The notes beneath the pieces are model-generated. The model was not told where the DNA came from. It worked only from the letters and a program-made list of their open reading frames with translations, and searched no databases. A DNA stretch of 6,152 nt from Gemmatimonadaceae bacterium (GTDB taxonomy: Bacteria > Gemmatimonadota > Gemmatimonadetes > Gemmatimonadales > Gemmatimonadaceae). Every line of letters begins with the position of its first letter. Position 1 is the first letter of the stretch. The stretch lies in contig JACDHQ010000142.1 in NCBI GenBank assembly GCA_013820975.1, forward strand, positions 1 to 6,152, in the 5' to 3' direction. Shown in pieces: positions 1 through 6,152 of the stretch. The translations under genes were made by a program, and so were the position numbers.

Positions 1-191
1 GTGTTGGCCTCGACGAAGGTGTAGTGCCCGCCCTCGGCCTTGATCACGAGCTTCAGCGTGCCGAGGGGGCCGCGGTAGGTGCGCGTGCGCGCCGCGGTGT
101 CCACCTGGGCGAGGCCGATGCCGGGGAAGAAGGCGTCCGCCTGCACAAGGACTTCGGCCGGCGTGAGGTGGCTGCGGTAGAAGTGGCGCAT
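1..191 (-). CDS. Uncharacterised protein, N-terminal part (cut by the left window edge)
   Basis: The first 63 codons of a minus-strand gene are present, and the frame is still open at the window edge. The protein starts MRHFYRSHLTPAEVLVQADA and continues with FFPGIGL, then an Arg/Thr-rich stretch and two probable beta strands (LGTLKLVIKAEG, HYTFVEANT). No signal peptide or membrane segment is seen, so it is probably cytosolic. The ATG shares one base with the TGA of the preceding lipoprotein gene (TGATG), and CGGAG lies 7 bp upstream (199-203). This points to translational coupling and makes the start reliable. I do not recognise the family. As the fourth gene of the inositol-lipid unit its role could be linked to that pathway, but only position supports this. 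It is real coding sequence because codon third positions are strongly G/C and the junction is tight. Confidence 0.72.
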   Translation of the reverse strand, partial: MRHFYRSHLTPAEVLVQADAFFPGIGLAQVDTAARTRTYRGPLGTLKLVIKAEGGHYTFVEAN

Positions 192-634
192 CAGGGAACT
201 CCGGTCTGGCGCTCGCCGAGCACGTCCTGCATCCACTCCACCTTCTCGAGGCGCGCCGTCGAGTCGCGGCGGAAGCGGATGGCGACGGCCCACTGCCCGG
301 ACGTCACGAAGTTGAGGGTGCCATGGTAGGTACCGACCGCCTGCCCCTTTTCGAGGCCATCCCACGTCTGGGCGCCGTCACGATTCGAGGAGTAGATCTG
401 TCCCTCGCCGGTCTCGATCGGCTGCCGCGACTCGCGGTCGCGCACGAGGACGGTGTAGCGGATCGGCTCACGCGCCGGCGGCGGCAGCTGGTCCGCCTCG
501 ACGGTGAAGTAGTACGTCGCACTCGTGTAGCGAAGCTGCTGGTTCCCCGCCTCGCGCGAACAGCCGGCAACGAGCGCCGGCGCGGCGAGAGCCACGCCGG
601 CGAGCCGCCAGCAACGCCGGAATCGTTCGAACAC
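191..634 (-). CDS. Small lipoprotein with a predicted beta-sandwich (FixH/YtkA-like?) domain
   Basis: This encodes a 147-residue secreted protein. A basic N-terminus (RFRRCWR) leads into a hydrophobic segment and the lipobox VAGC with Cys25, so after signal peptidase II cleavage it should be a membrane-anchored periplasmic lipoprotein. The remainder alternates short polar turns and beta strands (RYTVLVRD, GTYHGTLNFV, SGQWAVAIRF). This pattern of 'add-on to a duty, then G-T-Y, then S-G-x-W' resembles small Ig-like domains of the FixH/YtkA type, though I cannot confirm membership. The GTG start at 634 was chosen because GGGAGGGG lies 6 bp upstream and it gives a proper signal peptide. The frame stays open further upstream, but that stretch overlaps the end of the inositol-phosphate synthase gene and is not protein-like. 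The gene lies 14 bp after that synthase and overlaps the next gene by one base, so it is co-transcribed. Its function is unknown. Confidence 0.82.
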   Translation of the reverse strand: MFERFRRCWRLAGVALAAPALVAGCSREAGNQQLRYTSATYYFTVEADQLPPPAREPIRYTVLVRDRESRQPIETGEGQIYSSNRDGAQTWDGLEKGQAVGTYHGTLNFVTSGQWAVAIRFRRDSTARLEKVEWMQDVLGERQTGVP

Positions 635-648
635 CGGGCGCCCCTCCC

Positions 649-1980
649 TCAACTCTGGTAGTACTCGAGGCCGAGGTGCGTGATCTGCTCCTCGCCCATG
701 AGGTGCCGCATCGTGTTCTTGAGCTTCGTCTGCTGGATGAACAGGTCGTGCTCGGGCTGCAGCCCCGCCGCGGCCATCGGGCTCTTGTAGTAGAAGGACA
801 GCCACTCCTGGATCCCCTTCATCCCCGCGCGGTGCGCGAAGTCGGAGAGGAGCGCCAGGTCGAGCACGAGCGGTGCCGCAAGGATGGAGTCGCGGCAGAG
901 GAAGTTGATCTTGATCTGCATGGGGTAGCCCATCCACCCACGGATGTCGATGTTGTCCCAGCCTTCCTTGTTGTCACCGCGCGGCGGATAGAAGTTGATC
1001 CGCACGACGTGCGAGAAATCCTTGTACAGCGCCGGGTACAGCTCGGGCTGCAGGATCGTGTGCAGGACGGAGAGCTTCGACTCCTCCTTCGTCTTGAACG
1101 ATGCCGGATCGTCGAGCACCTCGCCATCGCGATTGCCGAGGATGTTCGTGGAGTACCACCCCTCGAGCCCGAGCATGCGCGCCTTGAGGCCCGGCGCCAC
1201 GATGGTCTTCATCCACGTCTGGCCGGTCTTGAAGTCCTTGCCCGACACCGGCACGCCCTTGTCGATGGCCAGCTGGAGGAGCGCCTGCGTGTCGACCGCG
1301 AGGTTCGGCGCGCCGTTGCAGTACGGCACCCCTTCCATGATGGCAGCCCAGGCGTAGAGCATCGATGGCGAGATCGCGTCGTCGTTGTCGTCCATCGCCT
1401 TCTCGAACTGCTCGATCGTGGCGTGCTGCGGCCCCGGCTTGATGTAGATCTCGGTCGAGGCACACCACACGATCACGAGGCGGTCGCACCCGTGCTTCGC
1501 CTTGAAGTCGCGCATGTCCTGCCGGAGCTGCTCGGCGAGGTCGCGCTTCGTCTTCCCCTTCTTGACGTTCTCGCCGTGCAGGCGCGTGACGTACTTGTTC
1601 TCGAACACCGCCGGCATCGGCACGATGCCCTTGAGGAAGTCGGCGATCGGCTCGAGGTCGCGATCCTCGAGCACGCCGGCCTTCTTTGCCGCCGTGTACG
1701 CATCGTCGGCGATCGGATCCCACGCGCCGAACACGATGTCGTCGAGGCTCGCGAGCGGGAGGAAGTCCTTGATCAGGGGAGACCGGCCGTCGGTGCGCTT
1801 CCCGAGGCGAATCGTCGCCATCTGGGTGAGCGAGCCGATGGGGGCGCTGAGCCCGCGGCGGACGCTCTCGACGCCGGCGATGAACGTCGTCGCGACGGCG
1901 CCGAGGCCGGGCGTCAGGATGCCAAGCTTGCCGGTGGCGGGACGCGGCGGCTGGTGGGCGGTGGAAGCGGAACCCTGCAC
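649..1980 (-). CDS. ino1: Inositol-3-phosphate synthase (myo-inositol-1-phosphate synthase, NAD-dependent)
   Basis: This 443-residue cytosolic enzyme converts D-glucose 6-phosphate to 1D-myo-inositol 3-phosphate through an internal NAD+ oxidation, aldol closure and reduction. Visible family marks are the glycine-rich NAD loop GILTPGLGAVATT (20-32), SPSMLYAWAAI (204-214), the SGKDFKTGQT segment (246-255), the LGNRDG motif (281-286) and DSILAAPLVLDL (364-375). Aligned from memory with yeast Ino1, Lys298, Lys302, Lys338 (in GDNK) and Lys399 (in YYKSPM) fall where the catalytic lysines 369, 373, 412 and 489 lie, so the active site appears complete. NGAPN replaces the eukaryotic NGSPQN, a variant I associate with bacterial members. 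The length is shorter than yeast Ino1 (about 530) and normal for bacteria. The frame extends upstream to 2097, but the GTG at 1980 has AAAGGAG 9 bp before it and avoids overlapping the phosphatidyltransferase gene, which ends 28 bp upstream. Its product is the expected substrate of that neighbour. Confidence 0.95.
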   Translation of the reverse strand: MQGSASTAHQPPRPATGKLGILTPGLGAVATTFIAGVESVRRGLSAPIGSLTQMATIRLGKRTDGRSPLIKDFLPLASLDDIVFGAWDPIADDAYTAAKKAGVLEDRDLEPIADFLKGIVPMPAVFENKYVTRLHGENVKKGKTKRDLAEQLRQDMRDFKAKHGCDRLVIVWCASTEIYIKPGPQHATIEQFEKAMDDNDDAISPSMLYAWAAIMEGVPYCNGAPNLAVDTQALLQLAIDKGVPVSGKDFKTGQTWMKTIVAPGLKARMLGLEGWYSTNILGNRDGEVLDDPASFKTKEESKLSVLHTILQPELYPALYKDFSHVVRINFYPPRGDNKEGWDNIDIRGWMGYPMQIKINFLCRDSILAAPLVLDLALLSDFAHRAGMKGIQEWLSFYYKSPMAAAGLQPEHDLFIQQTKLKNTMRHLMGEEQITHLGLEYYQS

Positions 1981-1989
1981 GAACTTACT

Positions 1990-1996
1990 CTCCTTT
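1990..1996 (-). promoter_or_regulatory. Ribosome binding site that decides the inositol-phosphate synthase start
   Basis: AAAGGAG on the minus strand lies 9 bp before the GTG at 1980, inside the 28-bp gap between the two genes. It is the best Shine-Dalgarno match noted in the window and argues for the GTG rather than the longer frame that begins inside the upstream gene. Confidence 0.8.
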
Positions 1997-2008
1997 GAGC
2001 AATGGAAG

Positions 2009-2689
2009 TCACGCCACGGGCTGCGAGCGCGCACCGGGGAGGCTGTCCCCGGCGGCGACCCGCGGGTCCGCGGCAGACTGCGAAGCCGCATGGACATGCA
2101 TCACGCGCTGGATCACGGTAATCCAGGCGCTGACGGTCAGCAGCACGATGATGGCGGCCAGGACCCAGCCGCCGAGGGTAAGGCCGAAGAGCGCCTGCGG
2201 AGCCGACAGCAGCACCACGCGTTCGGGGCGCTGCAACAGGCCGACGTCCTTGACCTCGATGTTGAGTGCCTCGGCGCGGGCCCGGGTGTAGGAAGTCATG
2301 TACGCACCGATCAGCCCGGCCAGGCAAACGACCAGCATCGGAATGCTGCGGTGTGTGGAGTTGAGGGCGTAAAAGGTCGCCAGCCCGGCCATCACGGCAC
2401 CGTCGGCGAGCCGGTCGAGCGACGAATCGAGAAATGCGCCGAACTGGGAGCTCTTCCCCGAGCGCCTCGCGACGGTGCCGTCGAGCACGTCGAACAGCGC
2501 CGTCAGGCCGATGAACCACCCGGCGGTCCTGATGTGCCCCGTGCCGTAAATGACTCCGCCCGTCACGGTGCACAGCGTGCCGACGACCGTGATCGTATTG
2601 GGGTGCACCCCTTTCCGGACGAGCCAGTTCGCAACCGGATCGATGATGCGGAGGAAGCCGTCCTTGACCCGTTCGGGGAGCATCGTCAT
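2009..2689 (-). CDS. CDP-alcohol phosphatidyltransferase, probable phosphatidylinositol-phosphate synthase
   Basis: This 226-residue integral membrane enzyme carries the complete CDP-alcohol phosphotransferase signature D-x2-DG-x2-AR-x8-G-x3-D-x3-D at residues 67-92 (D67, D70, G71, A74, R75, G84, D88, D92). These residues bind metal and the CDP group and supply the catalytic base. About six hydrophobic segments are visible (roughly 31-50, 55-68, 94-109, 116-133, 157-172, 174-193), followed by a polar tail. The SYTRARAE motif (133-140), then QRPERVVLL (153-161), and a C-terminal ITVIQR closely recall mycobacterial PgsA1, the phosphatidylinositol-phosphate synthase. The next gene makes inositol 3-phosphate, so the likely reaction is CDP-diacylglycerol + inositol 3-phosphate to phosphatidylinositol phosphate + CMP. 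A glycerophosphate-using PgsA cannot be excluded from motifs alone. I chose the ATG at 2689 (MTMLPERVKD). The ATG at 2683 is equally possible, and neither has a close Shine-Dalgarno. Starting at the upstream TTG (2812) would put the coding region through a terminator. Confidence 0.88.
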   Translation of the reverse strand: MTMLPERVKDGFLRIIDPVANWLVRKGVHPNTITVVGTLCTVTGGVIYGTGHIRTAGWFIGLTALFDVLDGTVARRSGKSSQFGAFLDSSLDRLADGAVMAGLATFYALNSTHRSIPMLVVCLAGLIGAYMTSYTRARAEALNIEVKDVGLLQRPERVVLLSAPQALFGLTLGGWVLAAIIVLLTVSAWITVIQRVMHVHAASQSAADPRVAAGDSLPGARSQPVA

Positions 2690-2746
2690 GCGGCGGGGCG
2701 CATCAAGGCGGGCAGGCGCAAGCTCCTCTGCGGCGGCGGAGGGGTG

Positions 2747-2779
2747 AAAAAACAAAGGGCCGGAGATGGTCTCCGGCCC
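2747..2779 (-). terminator. Intrinsic terminator after the small lipoprotein gene
   Basis: A perfect 10-bp inverted repeat (GGGCCGGAGA at 2757-2766 and TCTCCGGCCC at 2770-2779) encloses a 3-base loop. On the minus strand it is followed directly by TTTGTTTTTT (2756-2747). This is a textbook Rho-independent terminator for transcripts arriving from the lipoprotein gene that stops at 2840, 60 bp upstream. The plus-strand side has no T tract, so it works in one direction. It lies only about 58 bp before the phosphatidyltransferase ATG, so it insulates that unit or, less likely, acts as a leader attenuator. Confidence 0.88.
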
Positions 2780-2839
2780 CGGAAAGGTATTGGCCGCTAT
2801 GACTTCCAGCAACCGGGCGCATGGGTCCGCCGCACGCGA

Positions 2840-3175
2840 TCAGGGAAGCCTCCAACTGTAGGTTCCATCGAGCACGACGCCTTCGCGGTTGTAGGTGCGT
2901 GCGCCGTCGCGCGTCGTCGCCCGCAGTGTGACCCGTCGCCCGCCGGGGACACCACGGACAGGGAGCCGGACCGTCCGTCCCGCCCCGACCTGACGAAGGA
3001 ACAGTTCGCTGCTGCCGTCTACGACGTAGACGTTGACCGCCTGGGCGAGCGTGTTCTCGAGCAGCACGGCCGCCTCGGGGGGCAGGTCTGCCGCCGTCCG
3101 CACCTCGACCTGACGTGGCCCACAGGCAGCCAGGAGCACGAGCGCCGTGCCGGACAGCAGGGTTGATGGACGCAT
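2840..3175 (-). CDS. Small lipoprotein of unknown function
   Basis: This encodes a 111-residue exported protein. The signal sequence MRPSTLLSGTALVLLAAC ends in a good lipobox (LAAC, Cys18), so the mature protein should be a lipid-anchored periplasmic or outer-membrane-facing protein of about 93 residues. The mature part begins with a short linker, then NTLAQAVNVYVVDG, LFLRQVGAGRTVRLPVRG, RRVTLRATTRDG and a final YSWRLP. This is mostly beta strand and reads like one small beta-sandwich domain. I recall similar small lipoproteins as frequent in Gemmatimonadota, but I know no assigned function. The ATG at 3175 was chosen because it begins the signal peptide. The frame upstream runs into the divergent hydrolase gene and is not protein-like. 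No clear Shine-Dalgarno is seen. The gene is monocistronic: a terminator follows at 2747-2779, and the next gene upstream is divergent. Confidence 0.83.
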   Translation of the reverse strand: MRPSTLLSGTALVLLAACGPRQVEVRTAADLPPEAAVLLENTLAQAVNVYVVDGSSELFLRQVGAGRTVRLPVRGVPGGRRVTLRATTRDGARTYNREGVVLDGTYSWRLP

Positions 3176-3329
3176 TCGCAGGGGAGCTGGGGGGTGAGGC
3201 TGCGCCTCGGAATCGTCGATTGCATGATCGGGGTGCAAGTCCCATGCTTCACGAGCTCGCCACTCCTGCGGGCGTGCTGCATGATGTGTATGTTTGCGCG
3301 GTCCGCCTGGCCACCCGAGCAACCATCCG
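3176..3329. other. Divergent intergenic region between the lipoprotein and hydrolase genes
   Basis: This 154-bp gap must contain the promoters for both divergent units, although I found no convincing -35/-10 pair on either strand. Two symmetric elements are present. GAGGC-TGC-GCCTC (3196-3208) could form a 5-bp hairpin in the lipoprotein 5' leader. TTGCA-n9-TGCAA (3220-3238) has the layout of a small dyad operator. Both are short enough to arise by chance in G+C-rich DNA. Confidence 0.4.
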
Positions 3330-4589
3330 ATGCCCATTGCCGTGTCTCGCAGGATCGTCATCCCTGCCCTGCTTCTCGGCTGCCGCGCGCCTGAAGGCAC
3401 GCCGCGCGCCCCGGACCCCGCTGCAACGCCGCCCGCTGCGGGAGGTGTGCCCGCCACGGCCCGGGTGGCCGCCACCCCCGCCCCTGGGCCCACGCTCGAT
3501 CCCATGCTGTCGCGGTCGATCGAGGACACGATGCGACAGGTGATGCGCCGCGCGCTCGCCGACAGCGCGTTCCCGGGGGGCATCGCCGTCGCGGGGCGGG
3601 GCGCCGGCATCCTCGCGACCGTCGCGGTCGGCACAACCGACTGGGGCAACAGGACGCTGGTGGACGACCACACCGTCTGGGATGTCGCCTCGCTGACGAA
3701 GGTGATGGGAATGACGACGGCCATCATGCAGCTCGTGCAGTCGGGGCGGATGGAGCTCGACGCGCCTGCCCAGCGTTACCTGCCCGAGTGGACCGGGCGG
3801 GACAAGCACCGCGTGACCGTCAGGCACCTCATCACGCACGCCTCGGGACTTCCGGCCTTCCGCGCGTATGACCGCATCACCACGCGCGCCGACTCGATCG
3901 CCACGCTGATCATGGCGGAGCCGCTGACGTGGGCGCCCGGCGACACAATGGTCTACAGCGATCTGGGTGCGTACCTCCTCGGGCGGATCGTGGAGCGTGT
4001 GAGTGGCGAGCCACTGGACGCGTATGTCGTGCGCCACGTGTTCGAGCCCCTCGGCATGGCGTCCACGCGCTACAACCCGCCGGGCGCGTGGCTGCCGCGG
4101 ATCGCGCCCACGGAGGTCGACTCGCTGCGCGGCGGGAAGGTCCATGGCAAGGTGCACGACGAACGGGCGTACTACCTCGGCGGGGTGAGCGCGCACGCCG
4201 GCATCTTCAGCACCGCCCATGACCTTGCGCGCTTCGCCCGCATGTACCTGAACGGCGGGGCGCTCGACGGCACACGAGTCCTGGCGCCGGAAACGATCGG
4301 GCAGTTCACCGCGCGGCAGCGTGCCGACCGTGCGCTCGGGTGGCAGAAGCCATCGCGCGGCAGCTCGGCCGGCACCCGGGTGTCGGAGCGCACCTTCGGC
4401 CACACCGGCTTCACCGGCACGTCGATCTGGATGGACCCTGAGCACGACGTGTTCGTCATCCTCCTCAGCAACCGCGTGAACCCGACGCGCAACAACCCGC
4501 GTGTCGGACGCGTGCGCACGGCCCTTGCCGACGGCGTGCTCGCCGCAATCGGCGCTCCCATCACCCTTCCCACCACGCCGCGCCAATGA
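3330..4589 (+). CDS. Serine hydrolase, beta-lactamase / penicillin-binding-protein fold, lipoprotein (AmiE/YbbE-like?)
   Basis: This 419-residue enzyme of the class C beta-lactamase superfamily has the full catalytic set. S121-L-T-K124 carries the nucleophilic serine and its lysine, Y209-S-D211 is the second motif, and H358-T-G360 takes the place of KTG. The short N-terminus (basic SRR, then IVIPALLLGC) looks like a lipoprotein signal with Cys18, although Leu at -2 is not ideal. A Pro/Ala/Thr-rich linker (about 20-55) follows, so the catalytic domain is probably tethered outside the cytoplasm. The segment KVHDERAYYLGG...AHAGIFSTAHDLARF (270-302) recalls AmiE/YbbE-type N-acetylmuramyl-L-alanine amidases and hydrolase domains fused to NagZ, which suggests peptidoglycan-fragment cleavage. 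Esterase or D-amino-peptidase activity remains possible. The ATG at 3330 was preferred over an in-frame TTG at 3294 because it begins the signal peptide. Neither has a clear Shine-Dalgarno. Its TGA overlaps the start of the symporter gene. Confidence 0.92.
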   Translation: MPIAVSRRIVIPALLLGCRAPEGTPRAPDPAATPPAAGGVPATARVAATPAPGPTLDPMLSRSIEDTMRQVMRRALADSAFPGGIAVAGRGAGILATVAVGTTDWGNRTLVDDHTVWDVASLTKVMGMTTAIMQLVQSGRMELDAPAQRYLPEWTGRDKHRVTVRHLITHASGLPAFRAYDRITTRADSIATLIMAEPLTWAPGDTMVYSDLGAYLLGRIVERVSGEPLDAYVVRHVFEPLGMASTRYNPPGAWLPRIAPTEVDSLRGGKVHGKVHDERAYYLGGVSAHAGIFSTAHDLARFARMYLNGGALDGTRVLAPETIGQFTARQRADRALGWQKPSRGSSAGTRVSERTFGHTGFTGTSIWMDPEHDVFVILLSNRVNPTRNNPRVGRVRTALADGVLAAIGAPITLPTTPRQ

Positions 4590-6152
4590 CCTTCGCACTC
4601 ATCGACTGGCTGATCGTCGCGGTCTACTTCGTCGTTTCCTTCGGGATCGCCGCGTACTACTACAAGCGCTCGAGCAGCGGTACGTCGGAATTCTTCCTCG
4701 GCGGCCGCAACATGCCGTGGTGGCTGGCCGGGACCAGCATGGTGGCGACGACCTTCGCGGCCGACACGCCGCTCGCCGTGACCGAGCTCGTGGCGCAGAA
4801 CGGCATCGCCGGCAACTGGCTCTGGTGGAACGCGGTGGCGGGAGGCATCCTCACCGTGTTCTTCTTCGCGAAGCTCTGGCGCCGCAGCGGCGTGATGACG
4901 GACGTGGAGTTCGTGGAGATGCGCTACGCCGGCAAGCCGGCGGCCGCGCTGCGCGGCATCAAGGCGGTGTACTTCGGCCTGCTGATGAACTGCATCATCA
5001 TCGGCTGGGTGTCGCTGGCGATGGAGACGGTGCTGACGGTGCTCTTCCCGCGTCTGGCGGCGGGCAGCGTGAACGTGCTCGGCCTCATGGAGATGAGCCC
5101 CGCGCTGGCCCTGGTGGCCGGCATGGTGCTCATCGTCGCGGTGTACTCGCTCATCTCGGGGCTCTGGGGCGTCGTGGTGACGGACGTGTTCCAGTTCGCC
5201 ATCGCGATGGTGGGGACGTTCATCCTGGCGTACATGGTGCTCGACCGGCCGGAGATCGGCGGGCTCGCCGGCCTCCGCGCCAAGGTGCCCCCCGAGACGC
5301 TGCGCCTGCTGCCGACGATTGGTGACGCAGCGCAGACAGCCGGCATCCTCGCGCTGACGCCGCTGGCGTTCGTCGCCTACGTGGGGGTGCAGTGGTGGTC
5401 GAGCTGGTACCCGGGCGCGGAGCCGGGCGGCGGCGGATACGTCGCGCAGCGGATGATGAGCGCCAAGGACGAACGCCATGCGATGTTCGCGGCGCTCTGG
5501 TTCACGATCGCGCACTACTGCCTGCGCCCGTGGCCGTGGATCATCGTGGCCCTGGCATCGACGGTGATGTACCCGAACCTTGCGGTGCCGCGCGAGGGAT
5601 TCGTGATGGTGATGCGTGACGTGCTGCCGGTGGGGCTGATCGGCCTGCTCTTCGCGGCGTTCCTGGCGGCATTCATGAGCACGATTTCCACCCAGCTCAA
5701 CTGGGGCACGTCGTACCTCGTGAACGACCTCTGGCGCCGGTTCGTGCGCCCCGACGGCGACGAGCGCTACTACGTCCGCGTGTCGCGCATCGTCACCTTC
5801 CTGCTCGCGATCATCGGGATCTTCGTGACGTCCCAGCTCGACACCATCGCGGGCGCCTGGGGACTGATCCTCACGGCATCGGCCGGACTCGGTCTCGTGC
5901 TGATCCTCCGGTGGTACTGGTGGCGGATCAACGCCTGGAGCGAACTCACGGCGACGATCGTCCCGATCATGCTGGCCGTGGCCGCGCTGCTGCTGCGGCC
6001 GTTCGGAGTGGAGATTCCCGGCTTCAGCGCGCCATTCCCGGAGAACCTGTTCTTCGTCGTCGCAGTGACGACGGTGGCCTGGCTCGTCGCCACCTTCGCC
6101 ACGAGCCCGACGGCGGCGGCGACGCTCGACGCCTTCTACGGTCGTGTACATC
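4586..6152 (+). CDS. Sodium:solute symporter family (SSS) transporter, truncated by the right window edge
   Basis: 522 codons are present without a stop. SSS proteins of this kind usually run to about 500-620 residues, so little is probably missing. It is an inner-membrane permease driving substrate uptake with Na+. Evidence includes a short outside N-terminus, then TM1 (4-24), the family motif SEFFLGGRNMPWW (34-46), SGLWGVVVTDVFQF (191-204), and about 12-13 hydrophobic segments across the length. FMSTISTQLN (363-372) aligns by eye with the vSGLT TM8 segment, which puts S365 and T366, with A362, at the Na2 sodium site. Substrate cannot be read from sequence. The ATG forms an ATGA overlap with the stop of the hydrolase gene and has no Shine-Dalgarno of its own, so it is probably translated by coupling. 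The substrate may therefore be the product of that hydrolase. A long open frame on the opposite strand here is a composition artefact. Confidence 0.93.
   Translation, partial: MTFALIDWLIVAVYFVVSFGIAAYYYKRSSSGTSEFFLGGRNMPWWLAGTSMVATTFAADTPLAVTELVAQNGIAGNWLWWNAVAGGILTVFFFAKLWRRSGVMTDVEFVEMRYAGKPAAALRGIKAVYFGLLMNCIIIGWVSLAMETVLTVLFPRLAAGSVNVLGLMEMSPALALVAGMVLIVAVYSLISGLWGVVVTDVFQFAIAMVGTFILAYMVLDRPEIGGLAGLRAKVPPETLRLLPTIGDAAQTAGILALTPLAFVAYVGVQWWSSWYPGAEPGGGGYVAQRMMSAKDERHAMFAALWFTIAHYCLRPWPWIIVALASTVMYPNLAVPREGFVMVMRDVLPVGLIGLLFAAFLAAFMSTISTQLNWGTSYLVNDLWRRFVRPDGDERYYVRVSRIVTFLLAIIGIFVTSQLDTIAGAWGLILTASAGLGLVLILRWYWWRINAWSELTATIVPIMLAVAALLLRPFGVEIPGFSAPFPENLFFVVAVTTVAWLVATFATSPTAAATLDAFYGRVH

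Noticed and set aside
1502..3166. 554-codon plus-strand open frame, plus another at 676-1998, opposite the inositol genes
   Set aside because: They are Arg/Ala/Gly-rich low-complexity translations spanning several real minus-strand genes, an intergenic region and a terminator. No motif or ribosome binding site supports them.
3219..3238. TTGCAC and TGCAAT on the minus strand as promoter hexamers for the small lipoprotein
   Set aside because: TTGCAC has no acceptable -10 partner at 16-18 bp, and TGCAAT has no -35 partner, so a promoter call would be guesswork.
3289..3294. TATGTT as a plus-strand -10 box for the hydrolase gene
   Set aside because: It matches 4 of 6 consensus bases, but there is no -35-like hexamer 16-18 bp upstream and no extended -10 TG at the right place.
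3617..3632. Near-palindrome CGACCG-TCG-CGGTCG inside the hydrolase gene
   Set aside because: It lies in well-supported coding sequence where G+C-rich codons produce such symmetry by chance, with no T tract or other context.
3249..4598. 449-codon minus-strand open frame opposite the serine hydrolase
   Set aside because: The plus-strand frame has all three catalytic motifs of the beta-lactamase fold. The antisense translation is Arg/His-rich and featureless.
4172..6151. Very long open frame on the minus strand opposite the hydrolase end and symporter
   Set aside because: Its translation is dominated by His, Arg, Asp and Glu with no domain, typical of the antisense frame of G+C-rich coding DNA. 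The plus strand encodes a clear SSS transporter.

Overview
The window looks like a chromosomal piece of a high-G+C Gram-negative bacterium. It is roughly two-thirds G+C by eye, has GTG starts, and encodes several small lipoproteins with clear lipoboxes. The overall flavour, including the two small lipoproteins of unfamiliar family, is most like Gemmatimonadota. This is inference from resemblance, because the window has no rRNA or marker gene. I see no mobile element, tRNA, CRISPR array or phage gene.

The left half (1-2689, minus strand) reads as one transcription unit of four genes with gaps of 28 bp, 14 bp and a 1-nt overlap. First is a CDP-alcohol phosphatidyltransferase resembling phosphatidylinositol-phosphate synthase. 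Next is inositol-3-phosphate synthase, then a small lipoprotein with a predicted beta-rich domain, then a short uncharacterised protein cut by the window edge. The first two make a coherent pathway: glucose 6-phosphate to inositol 3-phosphate, then joining of that head group to CDP-diacylglycerol to give phosphatidylinositol phosphate. Inositol lipids are uncommon in bacteria outside actinobacteria and some Bacteroidetes, so this is the most notable locus here.

In the middle (2747-3329), a small minus-strand lipoprotein gene ends in a strong intrinsic terminator (2747-2779), which separates it from the inositol-lipid unit. A 154-bp divergent intergenic region (3176-3329) follows.

The right part (3330-6152, plus strand) holds a beta-lactamase-fold serine hydrolase lipoprotein. 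Its stop codon overlaps (ATGA) the start of a sodium:solute symporter that runs off the right edge. The pairing suggests extracytoplasmic hydrolysis of a substrate followed by Na+-driven uptake of the product. Peptidoglycan fragments are a plausible but unproven substrate, because the hydrolase resembles AmiE/YbbE-type enzymes.
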